Positions 24,715-37,950 of a DNA stretch of 64,000 nt are shown here, piece after piece. The notes beneath the pieces were generated by a model that was given only the letters and a program-made list of their open reading frames with translations, was not told the origin of the DNA and did no database searches. The DNA comes from Lingula anatina (lineage: Eukaryota; Brachiopoda; Lingulata; Lingulida; Lingulidae), in assembly GCF_001039355.2 (NCBI RefSeq), contig NW_019774737.1, positions 462,889 through 526,888 of the forward strand, written 5' to 3'. Every line of letters begins with the position of its first letter. Positions within the stretch are counted from its first letter, which is position 1. The position numbers and the translations under genes were made by a program.

Positions 24715-24997
24715 TCAATGGCGGATTTAAAAGGGAGGAGGGGTCTGACCTCTCCTTCGGTTTCTGATAAATATATACAACACCAACATTCCCCTCTTGA
24801 AATTAAAATTTTGACTAGATAAACAATAGTTCTAAACCGTACCGAAGTGCACTGTTTGCTCTCAAAAACACCCAAAAATTTCTCCAAACCTTTGAACAGG
24901 CCCCGAACTCCACACCAAGGGGGCGACGGTCGGTTTCACATGTGAGGTCTGTCGTTCCGCCCCCACCCCTTCAAATAATCCTGGATCCGCCCCTGCC
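24715..24997. mobile_element. Possible MITE with GGCGGATT/GGATCCGCCCCTG ends
   Basis: The left side reads TGGCGGATTTAAAAGGG and the right side AATCCTGGATCCGCCCCTG, a loose inverted pair related to 7337 and 26602. No target duplication was recognised. Confidence 0.4.
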
Positions 24998-25269
24998 CAT
25001 CATGTAATGATGATGAGGATACCTTGATACTTCATGTGCCTTCACAGAATAAGAAAACTGTCATTGTCAAAGAAGGCAGGAAATTTACTTTGGAAGTGTA
25101 GATTTTTAAACTTTCGTTTTCACATTCTGTAGGCCTATTGTGAGCAAGTTGTCGTTCAAATTCGAGAACGCCAATTTTCAGTTTTTGGGTAAATGCTGTT
25201 TCGTGATATGTTACCTTTGATCAATTTACACAAAAATTTGGAAATATTACTGATTTTGTTACATTTCAA

Positions 25270-25796
25270 GGTATGATATCCGCTGTAAAAAATACCAAAA
25301 AGAGCTTGATATTGACATCAAAGGAAAAAATAGATTATCCATGTTTACCTACACAAATATCGTGGTTGATAAGATTTAGTAAAGGGTGTAAACAGTTCTA
25401 TGACTTGCAAGTAAATTCAGACATACAAAGATATAAATCTATGGAAAAATGGGAACATTTATAAGAAAACACTTTTAAGGATAATACTTAAAAAATTAAT
25501 AGTTTACCATTTACCTGTACAAAAGAAACAAAGTTGGTTCCAGTTCAGAATTATAAACGGAATACTATCCACTAGAGATTTTTCGTATAAAATTGGAAAA
25601 GTTCCAGATAAAATCTGCTGTCTCTGTAAATCTAATACAGAAACATTACAACATTTGTTTTATATATGTGAAGTTATAAGAACATTATGGACAGAAATAA
25701 ATGCTTGGTTAAGACAAAAATTATACAGAAATTTGACTATATTAGAAAAACATGTTATGTTGGGTTTTACAGAGAGAATGAACAAGAAGTTAAACT

Positions 25797-25831
<35 letters not shown>

Positions 25832-25960
25832 AAATATTATATATACGGATGTGCTTATCAAAACACTCTTCCAGTGTTGGAAGTAGTAAAGAAATAAATA
25901 TAAAATTTTTATTTGAAGTCTACTCTTATATATAAGTATAAAGATTTTTGTATCATATTG
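25270..25960 (+). mobile_element. 3' end of a Tx1-like LINE, degenerate
   Basis: Broken + strand frames resemble the region after the reverse transcriptase, including a CCLCKSNTETLQHLFYIC motif typical of the C-terminal part of L1/Tx1 ORF2. It ends at a (TTA)n run (25797-25829) and AT-rich sequence. It is strongly 5'-truncated. Confidence 0.65.
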
Positions 25961-26601
25961 TATAATAAGATGTTATAATTATAGAAAAAATTTCTAATAT
26001 TCTCCTTCATTCTTTTATTTTCCTCTCTCTTCTTCCTTCTCCGGTATATAGATAAAAACAATTCACAAAGTTTTTTTATATGATATTTTGTTACTATTTT
26101 TCTATTGTGAAATTAAAAAATATTTAAAAAAAAAGAGATATCTAAACCACTTAAGCTGAAAGCAATTTAGCGAGAAACCCCTCGGAGATGGATCGATCAA
26201 GTTAGATCGATCTAGGCATGGGAACCCACTTTTACGCTTTTTCCTCGTTTTAAGTAGTGTGTTAATTGTAATGTGCAGTGTCCAACAGGGGCAGCTGTCC
26301 AAAATGGGTCACGAGGCATTTGATAGGCTGGATAGTTTATAGTAATCAAATGCAACACTGTCGTGGTGATTAGGTGCAAATAAAAAATAAAGTAAAACAC
26401 AAAAGCATTCAATAAACGTCAAAAATTAAATACAATGTAAGAAATTCTAATAAAATACCAGTATATACATCAGTACAATAGGGACCCATAATTAACTTTA
26501 AAATATGAAATAAAATGTAACAAATTCTGATTATGCCTTAATTTTAACACATGTTGCTACGTTAAGACTCAAATTCTGAGTTATGTCATTTGTTATAACC
26601 A

Positions 26602-26780
26602 GGGGCAGATCCAGGATTACACGGGGGGGGGGATACGGTTAAGAACTATGATTCTAATTTCAAGAGGGGAAATTCTAATTTCAAGAGGGGAATATAAGGG
26701 TGATTTTTTTTCAGAAATCGAAGGGGGGGGGGGCAACCCTCCTGACCTCCTGACACTCCCCCTCTAAATCCGCCACTGGT
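26602..26780. mobile_element. MITE-like inverted repeat (GGGGCAGATCCAGG / AATCCGCCACTGG)
   Basis: The two ends form an imperfect inverted repeat flanking G runs. It is related to the GGCGGATCC-type MITEs elsewhere in the window. The boundaries are approximate. Confidence 0.45.
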
Positions 26781-27434
26781 TGTAACCAAAATTTCTCATG
26801 ATCAATTATTTTATAGACCTGCTGCGTATAAATGTGACTTCTCAACTGTATATTTCTCCAATGGCTCATGAAGTGAAGCTCATCTACTCTTACATTACTG
26901 AAAGGACAGAAACGGTTTTCTGGTAATATTTTGGATATACATAGCGCTGTCTTACAATATTTAAAATCTGAGAGGTGGTTCTAAACCTGGCTACAGGTGG
27001 AGATGTTTGTGAGAAGTCAGAGAACCATTTCAGATAATTTTTTTCACTATTACACGATTTGAGAAACTTGTAGGAGTGTAACTTTTCAAAAACTTACAAT
27101 GTCACTATTTTGCCTTAAAAGCGTAAAGATTTATGAAAACGATAGGGTCATGGAATGGTGTCGTCTTGGATATGGATTCTTTAATTGAGGAGATCAGTTT
27201 AGTCGAATAATGGTGGTAAGTCGTCGTCTGCAACCATTTACATTGAGTTAAAATGTTTGTTAAACCCGTTTTGTAATCAAAATGAATTTGCAATGGTTTT
27301 ATTATACTAACAACAACATATTCTATTATACCAATGGTTATTTTTGCATATAACAATGGTCATTATTGCATATATTTCTTATTACTGTCAAAAAAAACTG
27401 TAGCCTATCCCTGTTTCACGGCGTCTCATAGCAT

Positions 27435-27590
27435 TATGAAAAGTTTGCAGCAATATTGCAGCGTTATTGCTGGAAACTAAAAATATGCAGCAATGAGTTT
27501 GCAAGAAAAATTATATTGCTGCTAATTTGCAGCCATATTGTAGCAAATTTGCAAGAAGTAATTGCAATTTGCAGTGATATTTTGCTAAGA
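27435..27590. repeat. GCAGCAAATTTG-type degenerate repeat upstream of gene C
   Basis: Third copy of the block that precedes genes A and B, with repeats around TTGCAGCAATATTGCAGC. Confidence 0.55.
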
Positions 27591-28188
27591 GGGTGACTCT
27601 TAGTACAGTACTGTTGCTGTTAGTGCTTGTGAATTGTACCGTTCTACATGGTAGAGGAGGCACAGTCAACCCCCCCCCCCAAAAAAAAGGCTTATTGTAT
27701 GTACCTCTTGTTGATCATTGTGTTGCTTAAGCGGAGGTTTTCTTTTATTGTATTTTCCAAAAATGTTATAGAGCGATGGCGAGTGCCGAGAATGAAAGTT
27801 GGTTAATCGTGGGAAAAGTACTGTTTACCCTGGGATAAATCAATTTTGGCATAAAAATCCTCTTTTGTGTCCTTTTAATGTCAGCTATATGTATTTGCAG
27901 GTATTCACTGGTAGCTATTTCAGCTCTGATTAATGTTCACTCTTACAAGAACGTGTATTTAAAATACTTCTCATCAGAAAACTGTTTTTCAGCGAGTCTC
28001 TTTCATTTCAGCCCACTTTCGAGGGAAGCACAGCAGGACGCTCACCTCCACAACCAGTACATGGCAGTACCCTTGCAGGGATTTCCAAAAGTATACTTTA
28101 AGGAGCATTCATATCAAAATGACACTCTACTAGTTCTGAGACATTCCAGGCATACTTAATCACCCATCTGATGGTCAATTTGTATATC

Positions 28189-29070
28189 ATGGAGTGGGTG
28201 AAGGTGAGATTAGATAAAACACCAATGAATAAGAAAGGGAATGAGATGAAATCAGTTATTCAAAATATTGAAAATATTAACAATCCGGTAATTCTAATAT
28301 ACTAGCTAATAATTAAAAAAAAGTTAAGAATGAATGTTATATAAATAAAGTCTTATGATATATGATATTTTCCTCCTTTTCCTTCTTTTTTAGATTGCAA
28401 TTTTTCTGATAAGATGCAGTCATGGGATTTATGGTATTGCAATGATGGCAGATTGCCCCTCATTTGATAGGACATTAGTAGACCCAGCCGAGCAATGGTG
28501 TAAGGATGATGTCACAGTCACATACACTGTAGCCAAACAAAACTGTGAAGACATTTGTTCAGTCCTGGCAGTACCAACTACTGGTACTGCGGAATCATTT
28601 CATGAATTGTAATTAATAAGTTTTTTATGTATGTTTTATTAATTTTTTATGTTTAAGTGATCACAATGCGCAGGGTTTAAATTTCATTGTTTCCTTTAAA
28701 AAATTCAAATTTAACATTCAATGTGACAGAGACACGTTGTGAAGTGTAATGTATTCTTTGGCAATTAAATTATCATTTACAAAGAGGATATCTTTGATCA
28801 TCACTTTGTAATTTCTTTAATAGTAATATTGATTTTATATCTTATCATTTGTGTACAGCACCAATGGCACTCAGCGTTGGATAGGCATAGAGAATGGTGG
28901 CAGTGCCTGGTCTGGCATGGATCCTGGCTATAACAAATGGCCAGGTGGTGTAGAACCAAGCAGCAATGGGCAGTGTCAAGCAGCTACCTTCACATACAAC
29001 CATGCAGATACTTCAGTAACATTCTCAGCACACAGCTGTGAGGACACATTCTCATACCAGTGTCAACAAG
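28189..29070 (+). CDS. Gene C: CTLD-only 5' part of a third paralogue (3' exons missing)
   Basis: Three exons: 28189-28203 (MEWVK), 28394-28608 and 28859-29070, all open and in phase. In exon 2 the ATG found in genes A and B is ATT (IAIFLIRCSHGIYG), which does no harm because translation starts in exon 1. The CTLD is complete (WIGIENGG, VEPSSN, GQC, HSC, YQC). The exon 2 donor is GTAATT rather than GTAAGT. No CCP exon or anchor follows on this strand: the intron is recognisable to about 29740 and then the transposon island begins. It may be a truncated pseudogene or may encode a soluble CTLD by read-through. Confidence 0.65.
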
Positions 29071-29100
29071 GTAATGTAGGTATACTGGTATGTTAAAGTC

Positions 29101-29676
29101 ATAATAACTCTTCATTTTGGCCAAAAATTGGATTTTCCCGGAGTAAACGTCAATTTTCCCGTACTTACCAATGGCCAACGACCCCATTCCTGCATCCAAA
29201 GTTATTCCAGGTTTTTTTCCTTAACGTTTGGTTTTTTGTTAAAATCTCTTTAGAGATTTTAACTGACGGAGCCCTCTCTGACATTGCATAGTCAGGCGAT
29301 ATTGAGTGATATTTTCTGGTGACCTACTTAAAACTGCGGGAAAAGATTCATAAGATATATTCGTCTCATTGCTCAAAATGCATTTTTAGCTACAATGAGT
29401 GCGTCTGCGGATTGCATCATGCGTCTGTTCATATGGCGCCATGTGTTTTTTTGGTCTCGAATGAACACGAGAATCCGCAGGACACCCCAACGTCATTGGA
29501 AACGGATGCCTTGACGACTGGGAAGAGAGGCATCGAAAGCCTTATTGACAAGCACAGATATAAGTTTTAATACAATAACAGCCGTTTTAGTGGTAAAATA
29601 CAATATAATATATTTTCATGCGTTGTTTACACTGTATTTCTTGTGGAATTTTGAATCTCAAAGGAAGAGTTATTAT
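29101..29676. mobile_element. 576-bp insertion in the gene C intron with 13-bp inverted ends
   Basis: The ends ATAATAACTCTTC and GAAGAGTTATTAT bound a segment absent from the same intron of gene B. It contains an 83-residue open frame (29319-29570, +) with spaced cysteines (CSKC, CVC) and ending ESLIDKHRYKF. I do not recognise it. No clear target duplication is seen. Confidence 0.45.
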
Positions 29677-29915
29677 TGTTTTAATATGAAGGATCCAGAT
29701 TGATAAGCAAAATGGCATATTTTTTATGTAGACCTGTTCCAATATATATATTTTTTTATTGAAGTTAGGTAATGTTAATTACAGAATACAATACTTCTTT
29801 TTTACCCCACGCTTACTTCTCTCTCACACACACACATACAGACACATATAACTACTACTGATGGCTCATCATTTTCATTAATAAATAAGATATTGATAAG
29901 CACAGCATTTTTTCT

Positions 29916-32900
29916 CTAACACAGATAGCATTCGATGTCCCTAAAGGACAGATGTCCCCCATTTTTTGATTTACTGTAAATGTAATATTTTACCTGGGAA
30001 ATCAATAAATTCAATTTCTCATCATTATTTCCGAGAATAATATCCGATGCAGAAATATGAATATTGGCTCCCTTTTCTTCCCTAAACCAGTTTTCGATTT
30101 GATTCCACAAATTTTTTGCGAGATTACAATCTATGAATAGATGTTCAATTGTTTCCATCCTTGTGCTACATAAATTGCAATGAGGATTATCAACTATTTT
30201 ATATTTGAACAGTAAGTATTTTGTCCCTAGAATTTTATGAATACATCAAAAGTTAAACCATCTGAGTTTGGATTCTTTTATATCTGTCAGGAGACGATTG
30301 TAGCTAAGATTCCATGTTATTGCTTTATTAAAGAACCTTTCCCATTTTATTTCATTTTTAGGGGTTTCGTACAGTTTTTTTTATAAACGTATCATAAATC
30401 ACTTTACAGCCTTTTTTGTTTTTCCATATTATCCTAAGCGGTTTGGGTATTTTCAGGTTATAAGTTTTCTGTGTAACAGTTATTCCTTTTCAATTGGGAA
30501 ATGCATTATAGATAGCATTTCTTAGGCCAAAATATTTTGTAAATAGGAGGCGTATTTTGTATGCATCCGTGATTTCTCTATATGAAAGCACGTTGCCGTT
30601 TGAATCAAGCAAGTCGAGCACCACTTGGAAGCCTTTCTCACATAATGGTTTTAAGAATACGACCTTGTTTTCAATTAAAATATTCGGATTATACCACAAT
30701 GGAGCTTCCAAAAAATCTTGTGGGTCATTTTCCTGTATTGCGCTAGCATACCGCGAGTAATATGAAAATAATTCTTTCCAGATTAAATTTGTCGTAGTTT
30801 CCCCGCATTGTTTCGCATATACAGGTCCAAACTGACAGAGCGACGTCGTGTTGCAACTAGTAATTTCGGTAAAGATCCTTCCGTATTGGTTAGTATTCGG
30901 TAGTAATCTGCGAATCCAAGTTAATTTTAAGGTTTTTTAAAATATAAGATTTCAAATGAACCATTCTACAGCCCCCATTTTCGAAGTCTTGAATAATTGT
31001 CTTTCTTGATACCCTATCATTTTTCCCATGCCAAATGAATTTGAAAAGAATAGAGTTTAACTCTTCTATCCATTGGGCACTGGGACCTGGTAATGACATA
31101 AACAAATGAGTAAACTTTGGTATCAGTAGTGATTTAACCACCGTTATTTTTCCCAGGGTGGACAGATACTTTTTTGACCAGTTATTAATCTCTTTTTTGA
31201 TGACAGCCAACTTAATGTTATAATTGCGTTCTTCTATACAATCAAGTTTAGCTGTAAAAGTAAAACCTAGCACAGATACAGGTTCATTTGTCCAGTCTAA
31301 TTTTTCGTTTCTACACAGAACTTCTTTGCTATTCATTTTTGAGCCAATCCATACTGCTTTTGTTTTTGAAATATTTGGTTTTAACCCAGAATATTTGGAA
31401 AACTGGAACAAAAGGTCTAGAGCACTTTTAAGCGATTTCTCTGAGCCGTCTAAAAAAACCACTGTATCATCGGCATATTGTAATAATTTTATCTCTCCTC
31501 TTGCTATACCAATTCCTCTAATGTTTTTTTCCTGTCTTATAAGAATACCTATTATTTCTGCGCATAAATTAAATATATATGGGGATGCAGGGTCACCCTG
31601 TCGACACCCTCTGCCTATTTTGAAAAAACGGGAGAATATCCCATTCTGTATGACGCACAGTTCTGCATTTTTGTAAAGGGTTTTAATCCACTTAATAAGG
31701 TCATTTCCAAAATTGAAGAATTCTAATGTTTTGTAAATAAAAGACCAGGATATGCTATCAAAAGCTTTTTGGAAATCAATAAGTAAAATAATACCTGGGA
31801 TTTCTTTGACTTTTGTATAGTGCAGAACATCATACAGAATTCTTATGTTCTCTCCTTTATACCTCCCCTTTAAAAAGCCCTCCTGATTTTCGTGAATTAA
31901 AAATTCCATAACAGATTTGAACCTATTAGCAATACACGAGGAAAGAATTTTATAACTATTATTTAACAGGGAAATCGGCCTCCAGTTTGTCAGAAATTCT
32001 CTTGGTTTGTCACCTTTCGGTGGTATAGTGATAACCCCCTGCACCTGGGTGGTGGACAATTGCCCCTTCATGAAACCATAATTTAGGGCACGTACTAGGA
32101 AATCTCCGACATCTTGCCAAAAAAATTTAAAGAATTCAATTGTATATCCATCCGGGCCAGGGGATTTATTGTTTTTCATGCCTTTAAGCGCCAAAAGAGC
32201 TTCTTGACTGGTAATTTTACCTTCCAGTTTATCTGACAGATTTTTTTTTCAAGTATGTTCACTTTTTCCTTATCTATTATTCTATGCAAGTCAACGTCCT
32301 CAATGGTGTCGTCATGACAAGCGTACAGTTCACGATAGAATTTTTCTATTTCTGTAAGAATAAGGTCTTGGTTAGTTAAGATGTCTCCATTTTCGCATAC
32401 CAGCTTTCTTACCATTTTATTAGTAAAATTTCTTTTTCCTAGGCTGAGAAAGTACTTAGTAGGTTTTTCACCCTCTTCTACCCATTTTATTCTAGCTCTG
32501 GCGATAACCCCCTGAATATATTCTTTTCTCAAATTTTCCTCTTCTTGTTTTAGTGCCCTTAGTTGTTCATCTAACGATGCAGAATAATAAGTACTAATTT
32601 CAATTTGTAATTCAGATATTTTTGATTGAATTTCTGTCAATTTGCATTTTTTTCTTTCTTTTTTGCACTAGCATATGAAATAGAGAATCCTCTAATTTGC
32701 AACAATAGCAGTTCAAAAAATGTTTGATCATCTACTTGGAGTTCCAATTCATCATTTTTAATCAGGTGTATTTTTTGCCTATCGTATGGTGAAGCGGCGT
32801 ATTGTATTGTTAGATCCTTAATTATTGTCTTTACCCCGTCAACATAATCATACTGTTTCAGCAGCGAATTGTTGAGTTTCCAAAAACCCCTCCCCCTTTT

Positions 32901-34072
32901 TTGCTCAGATATGATAAGTTTAATTACGACCATTGAATGATCTGTTCGGTAACCCGGAATCATTTCGGTTGTGTCTACCATTGACATAATTTCGCTGGAC
33001 ATTAAGAAAAAATCTAGTCTGGCCCTTTTTACTGGGTTATTCGAAAACCAGGAAAATTCTTTTTTATTATTGTGTTGAATTCTCCATGGGTCTACTAAGT
33101 TTAACTCAGATTTTAACTGCAATATCTTTTTTCTCGCCTTCGGGTTATTTATCGTTTTATAATTATAGTAATCTAATTCTGGCTTCTGGACCAAATTAAA
33201 GTCCCCGGCAAGAATAATGAAATCGCCTTGAAATTCTCTTAAAATTTTACCAATGCTCTCAAAGAAAGCCGGAGAGTCTCTGTTGTCGCTTATGACAACA
33301 ATTTGCGTTTACAATCGTATCACTAGTCAGCTTTGTATTATTATGCAAATCATTTACTCTGTATATATACTGTATGCAGCAGTTCTGGGCGCGGCCACGT
33401 TGTATTTGACGAGCGAAGGCTTAGGTCGCCGAGTCTGAAGTTTTAGTAGGCAAAATTTGTGGATCAACATTTGGACGGGAAAGCCACATTTCTCTGTACG
33501 TATTGTATTCAATTCTATTGTTAATCATTTGCACAACATTTCCGTTTCTTATAATTAATTTATTATTTCTTTTTATATTTGTATTCAATTTATGTTATAT
33601 TTGTGTATTTTGTATAATTAGTTTGGTATTTATCTTTCATTATTTTGTTATTTTTAGTTTCACCATATCCATGTCAGTGTGCGTGAAATAAAGTGTGAAC
33701 ATTTCCCGTCGTTTGTTTGTTTGGTGTGGGATCCGCAACAGTCTCTATTTGGCCCATAAACATTTACTAGTAAAAAAGTATATTTGTTTTCTATCAGAAC
33801 TTCTAGAATAACGTAGTTTCCGCGGTCGTCATGTTTTTCTTTAAGGACTTTAAATTCGAAGTTGTTATTAAATAGAATTGCTGTTCCTCTCGACTCTGAG
33901 GAACCTGGACAGGAGAAAGTTTCGTAGCCCCAGAGGGAACGAATTATACTTTTATCTTTTTCTGTAAAATGTGTATCTTGAATAAAATAAGTAGAGAGTT
34001 GTTTTTGTTTTAAGTAATTCAAGACATCTCTCCTTTTTTGCATCCCCCCTAGACCTCTTCAGTTCATGCTCA
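29916..34072 (-). mobile_element. Tx1/L1-like non-LTR retrotransposon (LINE), 5'-truncated, disrupted
   Basis: Read on the minus strand, an endonuclease region (34072 to about 32640, with GDFN and TDHSMV motifs) is followed by a reverse transcriptase (about 32640-30890, with RPISLLN, GCRQGDP and YADDT) and a C-terminal part with an ETIEHLFIDC motif ending at 29916. Several frame changes and stops break it (near 33275, 32640, 32180, 30890 and 30480), and a solo LTR interrupts the endonuclease. The sequence begins inside the endonuclease, so the 5' end is missing. It is a dead copy. Confidence 0.88.
33281..33740 (+). mobile_element. Solo LTR (460 bp) inside the LINE
   Basis: It begins TGTTG, ends CAACA, and is flanked by the 5-bp repeat GTCTC (33276-33280 and 33741-33745). 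Removing it restores the endonuclease reading of the LINE. A TATATATACTG box-like stretch near 33363 and AATAAA near 33688 give + orientation. The parent family is not determined. Confidence 0.85.
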
Positions 34073-34384
34073 GGATTTGAATACTCATTTCAGATTAGTT
34101 ATGCTAACAAAGTTACTATTATACATTTTCATATTTCTGCATTGGACTTCGGAGGAAACTTAAGATGATATTTATATATATGGATATGTAGATACATAGA
34201 TGAGAAAATACCAAGCTGAAAATATCTTAACTCAGACTGGAGCCACACACACCAAGACTTACATACATCAGGGATGCTAGTCTTCCGGTTTTTACCGGAA
34301 TTCCGGTTTTTTGCGTCCAGTTATAAAATTTTCTGGTACTATATTTTGTTCCGGAATTCTCGCTTTTAACGTGGTCGCGGACTN

Positions 34385-34809
34385 GCACGTAGGGCACGGA
34401 AGGGCGCTGTTACACGAGTGATTGGGGTGATAGAGCGTGCTATAGCCGCGGATGAACCAAAGACTGTCGACGCAAACGTTAGTAAGTTGAAAGAAGTGTT
34501 TACAAGCTTTGAAAACTGTCATGATGCGTATCATTCTCTACTTGAAACTGACTCTGACATTGAAACCAGTGAAGCTTGGTTTTCTCAGGTACAAGATAGC
34601 TACATAAGAGGTATTGGAGCAGGTGTTACTTACATGAAAAGTCTAAAACCAGAAAGTGAATCTGAACAATTATCTGAGCAAAAACTTATCAATTTACTTT
34701 CATTACCAAAAGCAGAAATAGACACATTTTCTGGAAATCCATCTGATTTCTATAGCTTTTGTGCAGTATTTGACGAAACTATTGACAGCAAAATTGATGA
34801 TAAAAAGTG
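34385..34809 (+). mobile_element. BEL/Pao gag fragment (duplicated by assembly)
   Basis: It is nearly identical to 35059-35483 and starts abruptly after a single N at 34384. It ends in the N run 34810-34943. It looks like an overlapping or allelic contig rather than a separate insertion. Confidence 0.75.
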
Positions 34810-34943
34810 NNNNNNNNNNNNNNNNNNNNNNNNNNNNNNNNNNNNNNNNNNNNNNNNNNNNNNNNNNNNNNNNNNNNNNNNNNNNNNNNNNNNNNNNNNN
34901 NNNNNNNNNNNNNNNNNNNNNNNNNNNNNNNNNNNNNNNNNNN
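34810..34943. other. Assembly gap (N run)
   Basis: An undetermined run separates two copies of the same gag sequence. Confidence 0.97.
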
Positions 34944-36349
34944 AAAAGAGAAATCTAGACATTGGACAACTGAATTCCCCTAAGACGACACCATCTCCAT
35001 GTAAGAAACTACAATATGAGTGAAAGCAAGGATCAAGAAATCGAGAAGCTGCGACTCGCACGTAGGGCACGGAAGGGCGCTGTTACACGAGTGATTGGGG
35101 TGATAGAGCGTGCTATAGCCGCGGATGAACCAAAGACTGTCGACGCAAACGTTAGTAAGTTGAAAGAAGTGTTTACAAGCTTTGAAAACTGTCATGATGC
35201 GTATCATTCTCTACTTGAAACTGACTCTGACATTGAAACCAGTGAAGCTTGGTTTTCTCAGGTACAAGATAGCTACATAAGAGGTATTGGAGCAGGTGTT
35301 ACTTACATGAAAAGTCTAAAACCAGAAAGTGAATCTGAACAATTATCTGAGCAAAAACTTATCAATTTACTTTCATTACCAAAAGCAGAAATAGACACAT
35401 TTTCTGGAAATCCATCTGATTTCTATAGCTTTTGTGCAGTATTTGACGAAACTATTGACAGCAAAATTGATGATAAAAGTGTCAAGTTGACCAGGTTATT
35501 GCAATACACGTCTGGTGCTGCCAAAGATGCAATAAAAAATTGTGTTCTAATTGGTGAATCGGGTTATGATAAAGCACGGGAAATTTTGAAGGCCAGATTT
35601 GGTAATGATCACTTAGTAGCCCAGCGAATTATTAATGATCTCAAATCAGGCAAAAACTGTAAATACGCCAGATGAATTACAAAAATTGGCAGATGATTTG
35701 CAAGTTGCTAGTGTCACTTTGGAAAAGTTAGACATGCTAAGTGAGGTTGAGAATCAAAAAACAATCTTAGATATTGTGAAAAGGTGTAGAGTAAAGATAG
35801 TAGACAAATGGCGACATAAAGCACTCAAAATTAAAAGTGTTGAGAAAAGGTATCCCACATTCTCACAATTTGTAGATTTTGTGTCACAACAAGCAACAGA
35901 GGCCAATGACCCGGTTTATGGGGACAGTCCTGTATATCATCCTGGCCGTAAGTCATCTAGTACTTTTACTTATACCGCCCAAGGGCCCATTGACCCCCCT
36001 TTTGAACCCCCTGTTCAGCGTGATCTCCCTCCATGTGTTGTCTGTCATCAGCCGCATGATTTGTTTCATTGTGAGGTCTTCAAGGCAAAAAGCGTTCAAG
36101 CTCGTTTTGATATCATAAAGCAAAATCGCTTATGTCACAATTGTTTTTCAGCTGGACATTTTGCTAAAGATTGTCGGAAAAATACTGTGTGTACTGTGCC
36201 AGGTTGTGGACGTAAGCACTCAAAGTTTATTCATTTCGGTCAAAGTGAGAAGTCGTCCTCCAAAACCGCAAGTAACGGCATTTCAGACACCGTGACGAAC
36301 GCTAGTGTTCACTCTAATTCCAATCATGTGAATCTGCCCATTGTGTCCG

Positions 36350-37950
36350 TCAGAGTAAACGGACACGTGATAGCATCCGCTCTTTTGGACAATGGTTCTA
36401 CTTCAACATTTATTTCTGAACGTCTTGCAAATGAACTTTCTCTCAAACACTCACAAAGCTTGAACTATCAAATGAACACGTTGAGTTGTTCACAAAGTAC
36501 AAAATCTCACGTTGTGTCATTTCAGGTGTCACCTATTCATGATTTGAATGTCTCATATTGTTTGTCAAATGTGTTAGTTATCCCACAAATTCGTGTGCGA
36601 GCGAATTCGCGAGTTGACACTGGTGCGTATCCGTATTTGAAAGATATACCATTTAGTAACACTGAGTCGGGTCACGCAGATATTATTATTGGAATGGACA
36701 ACGCGCATTTGATCATGCCGTTAGAGACGCGTTGCGATGAAAGCGGAAATTTGAAACTTTACGCGTCTCGTTCACGCTTAGGTTGGACATTGAACGGCCC
36801 GTTGAATGAAAAGTTGGCATCTGACATTTCAGTCAATTTTCTCTCGGTTGAAGAAAATATTGAGAATTTATGGCGACTCGAAAATGAGAGCGCGGTTTCT
36901 TTCTCGCAAGAAGATGGAGAAGTTTTGGCCCTGTGGGAATCGACTGTTAGTGAGGAGAACGGTCATTACGTGTTACCGATACCGTGGAAAACAGGGTGTC
37001 CGAAATTTCCGTATAACAAGAACGTGGCGCTCGACCGCTTACACAGTTTAGAACGTAAGCTGGAGAAAGACCACCCTGAGCTTCAGAGCTAACTTGACAC
37101 TAACCTTTTCACTGTAGCCTATCTCCATCGTGTCAAGTAACCTCTGACCAGATTCGATTGCCTCCGCCCCCGCCAATCAAATTTAAAAGCCCGCACCCAA
37201 TGACTCCTTAATCGATCTAGCCACTGAACNCAGAGTAAACGGACACGTGATAGCCTCCGCTCTTTTGGACAATGGTTCTACTTCAACATTTATTTCTGAA
37301 CGTCTTGCAAATGAACTTTCTCTCAAACACTCACAAAGCTTGAACTATCAAATGAACACGTTGAGTTGTTCACAAAGTACAAAATCTCACGTTGTGTCAT
37401 TTCAGGTGTCACCTGTTCATGATTTGAATGTCTCCTATTGTTTGTCAAATGTGTTAGTTATCCCACAAATTCGTGTGCGAGCGAATTCGCGAGTTAACAC
37501 TGATGCGTATCCGTATTTGAAAGATATACCTTTCAGTAACACAGGATCGGGTCACGCAGATATTATTATTGGAATGGACAACGCGCATTTGATCATGCCG
37601 TTAGAGACACGTTGCGATGAAAGCGGAAATTTGAAACTTTACGCGTCTCGTTCGCGCTTAGGTTGGACATTGAACGGCCCGTTGAATGAAAAGTTGGCAT
37701 CTGACATTTCAGTCAATTTTCTCTCGGTTGAAGAAAATATTGAGAATTTATGGCGACTCGAAAATGAGAGCGCGGTTTCTTTCTCGCAAGAAGATGGAGA
37801 AGTTTTGGCCCTGTGGGAATCGACTGTTAGTGAGGAGAACGGTCATTACGTGTTACCGATACCGTGGAAAACAGGGTGTCCGAAATTTCCGTATAACAAG
37901 AACGTGGCGCTCGACCGCTTACACAGTTTAGAACGTAAGCTGGAGAAAGA
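36350..37950 (+). repeat. Near-identical duplicated block within BEL/Pao (36350-37070 and 37237-37950)
   Basis: Only scattered single-base differences separate the two copies, and the N at 37230 lies at the junction. The simplest reading is two haplotypes joined in series: one with and one without the hAT-like insertion. Confidence 0.75.
37072..37229. mobile_element. Left part of the hAT-like element inserted in BEL/Pao
   Basis: It starts CACCCTGAGCTTCAGAG and matches 56652 onward for about 157 bp, then stops at the N at 37230. The uninterrupted sister copy (about 37945) shows the target AGAAAGAC. Confidence 0.75.

Larger units (their letters stand above)
21139..29740 (+). repeat. Segmental duplication unit 3 (interrupted)
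   Basis: It matches units 1 and 2 from the exon remnant to about 23356, and again from about 26145 to about 29740, where a 45-bp intron stretch homologous to intron 3 of gene B is last seen. The gap (23356-26145) is filled with MITEs and a LINE end. I see no gene between 21240 and 28000. Confidence 0.7.

Noticed and set aside
31224-31676. 150-residue plus-strand frame inside the LINE
   Set aside because: Antisense shadow of the reverse transcriptase with no features of its own.
30890-32194. 434-residue minus-strand frame as a host gene
   Set aside because: It contains reverse transcriptase motifs (GCRQGDP, YADDT) and belongs to a LINE.
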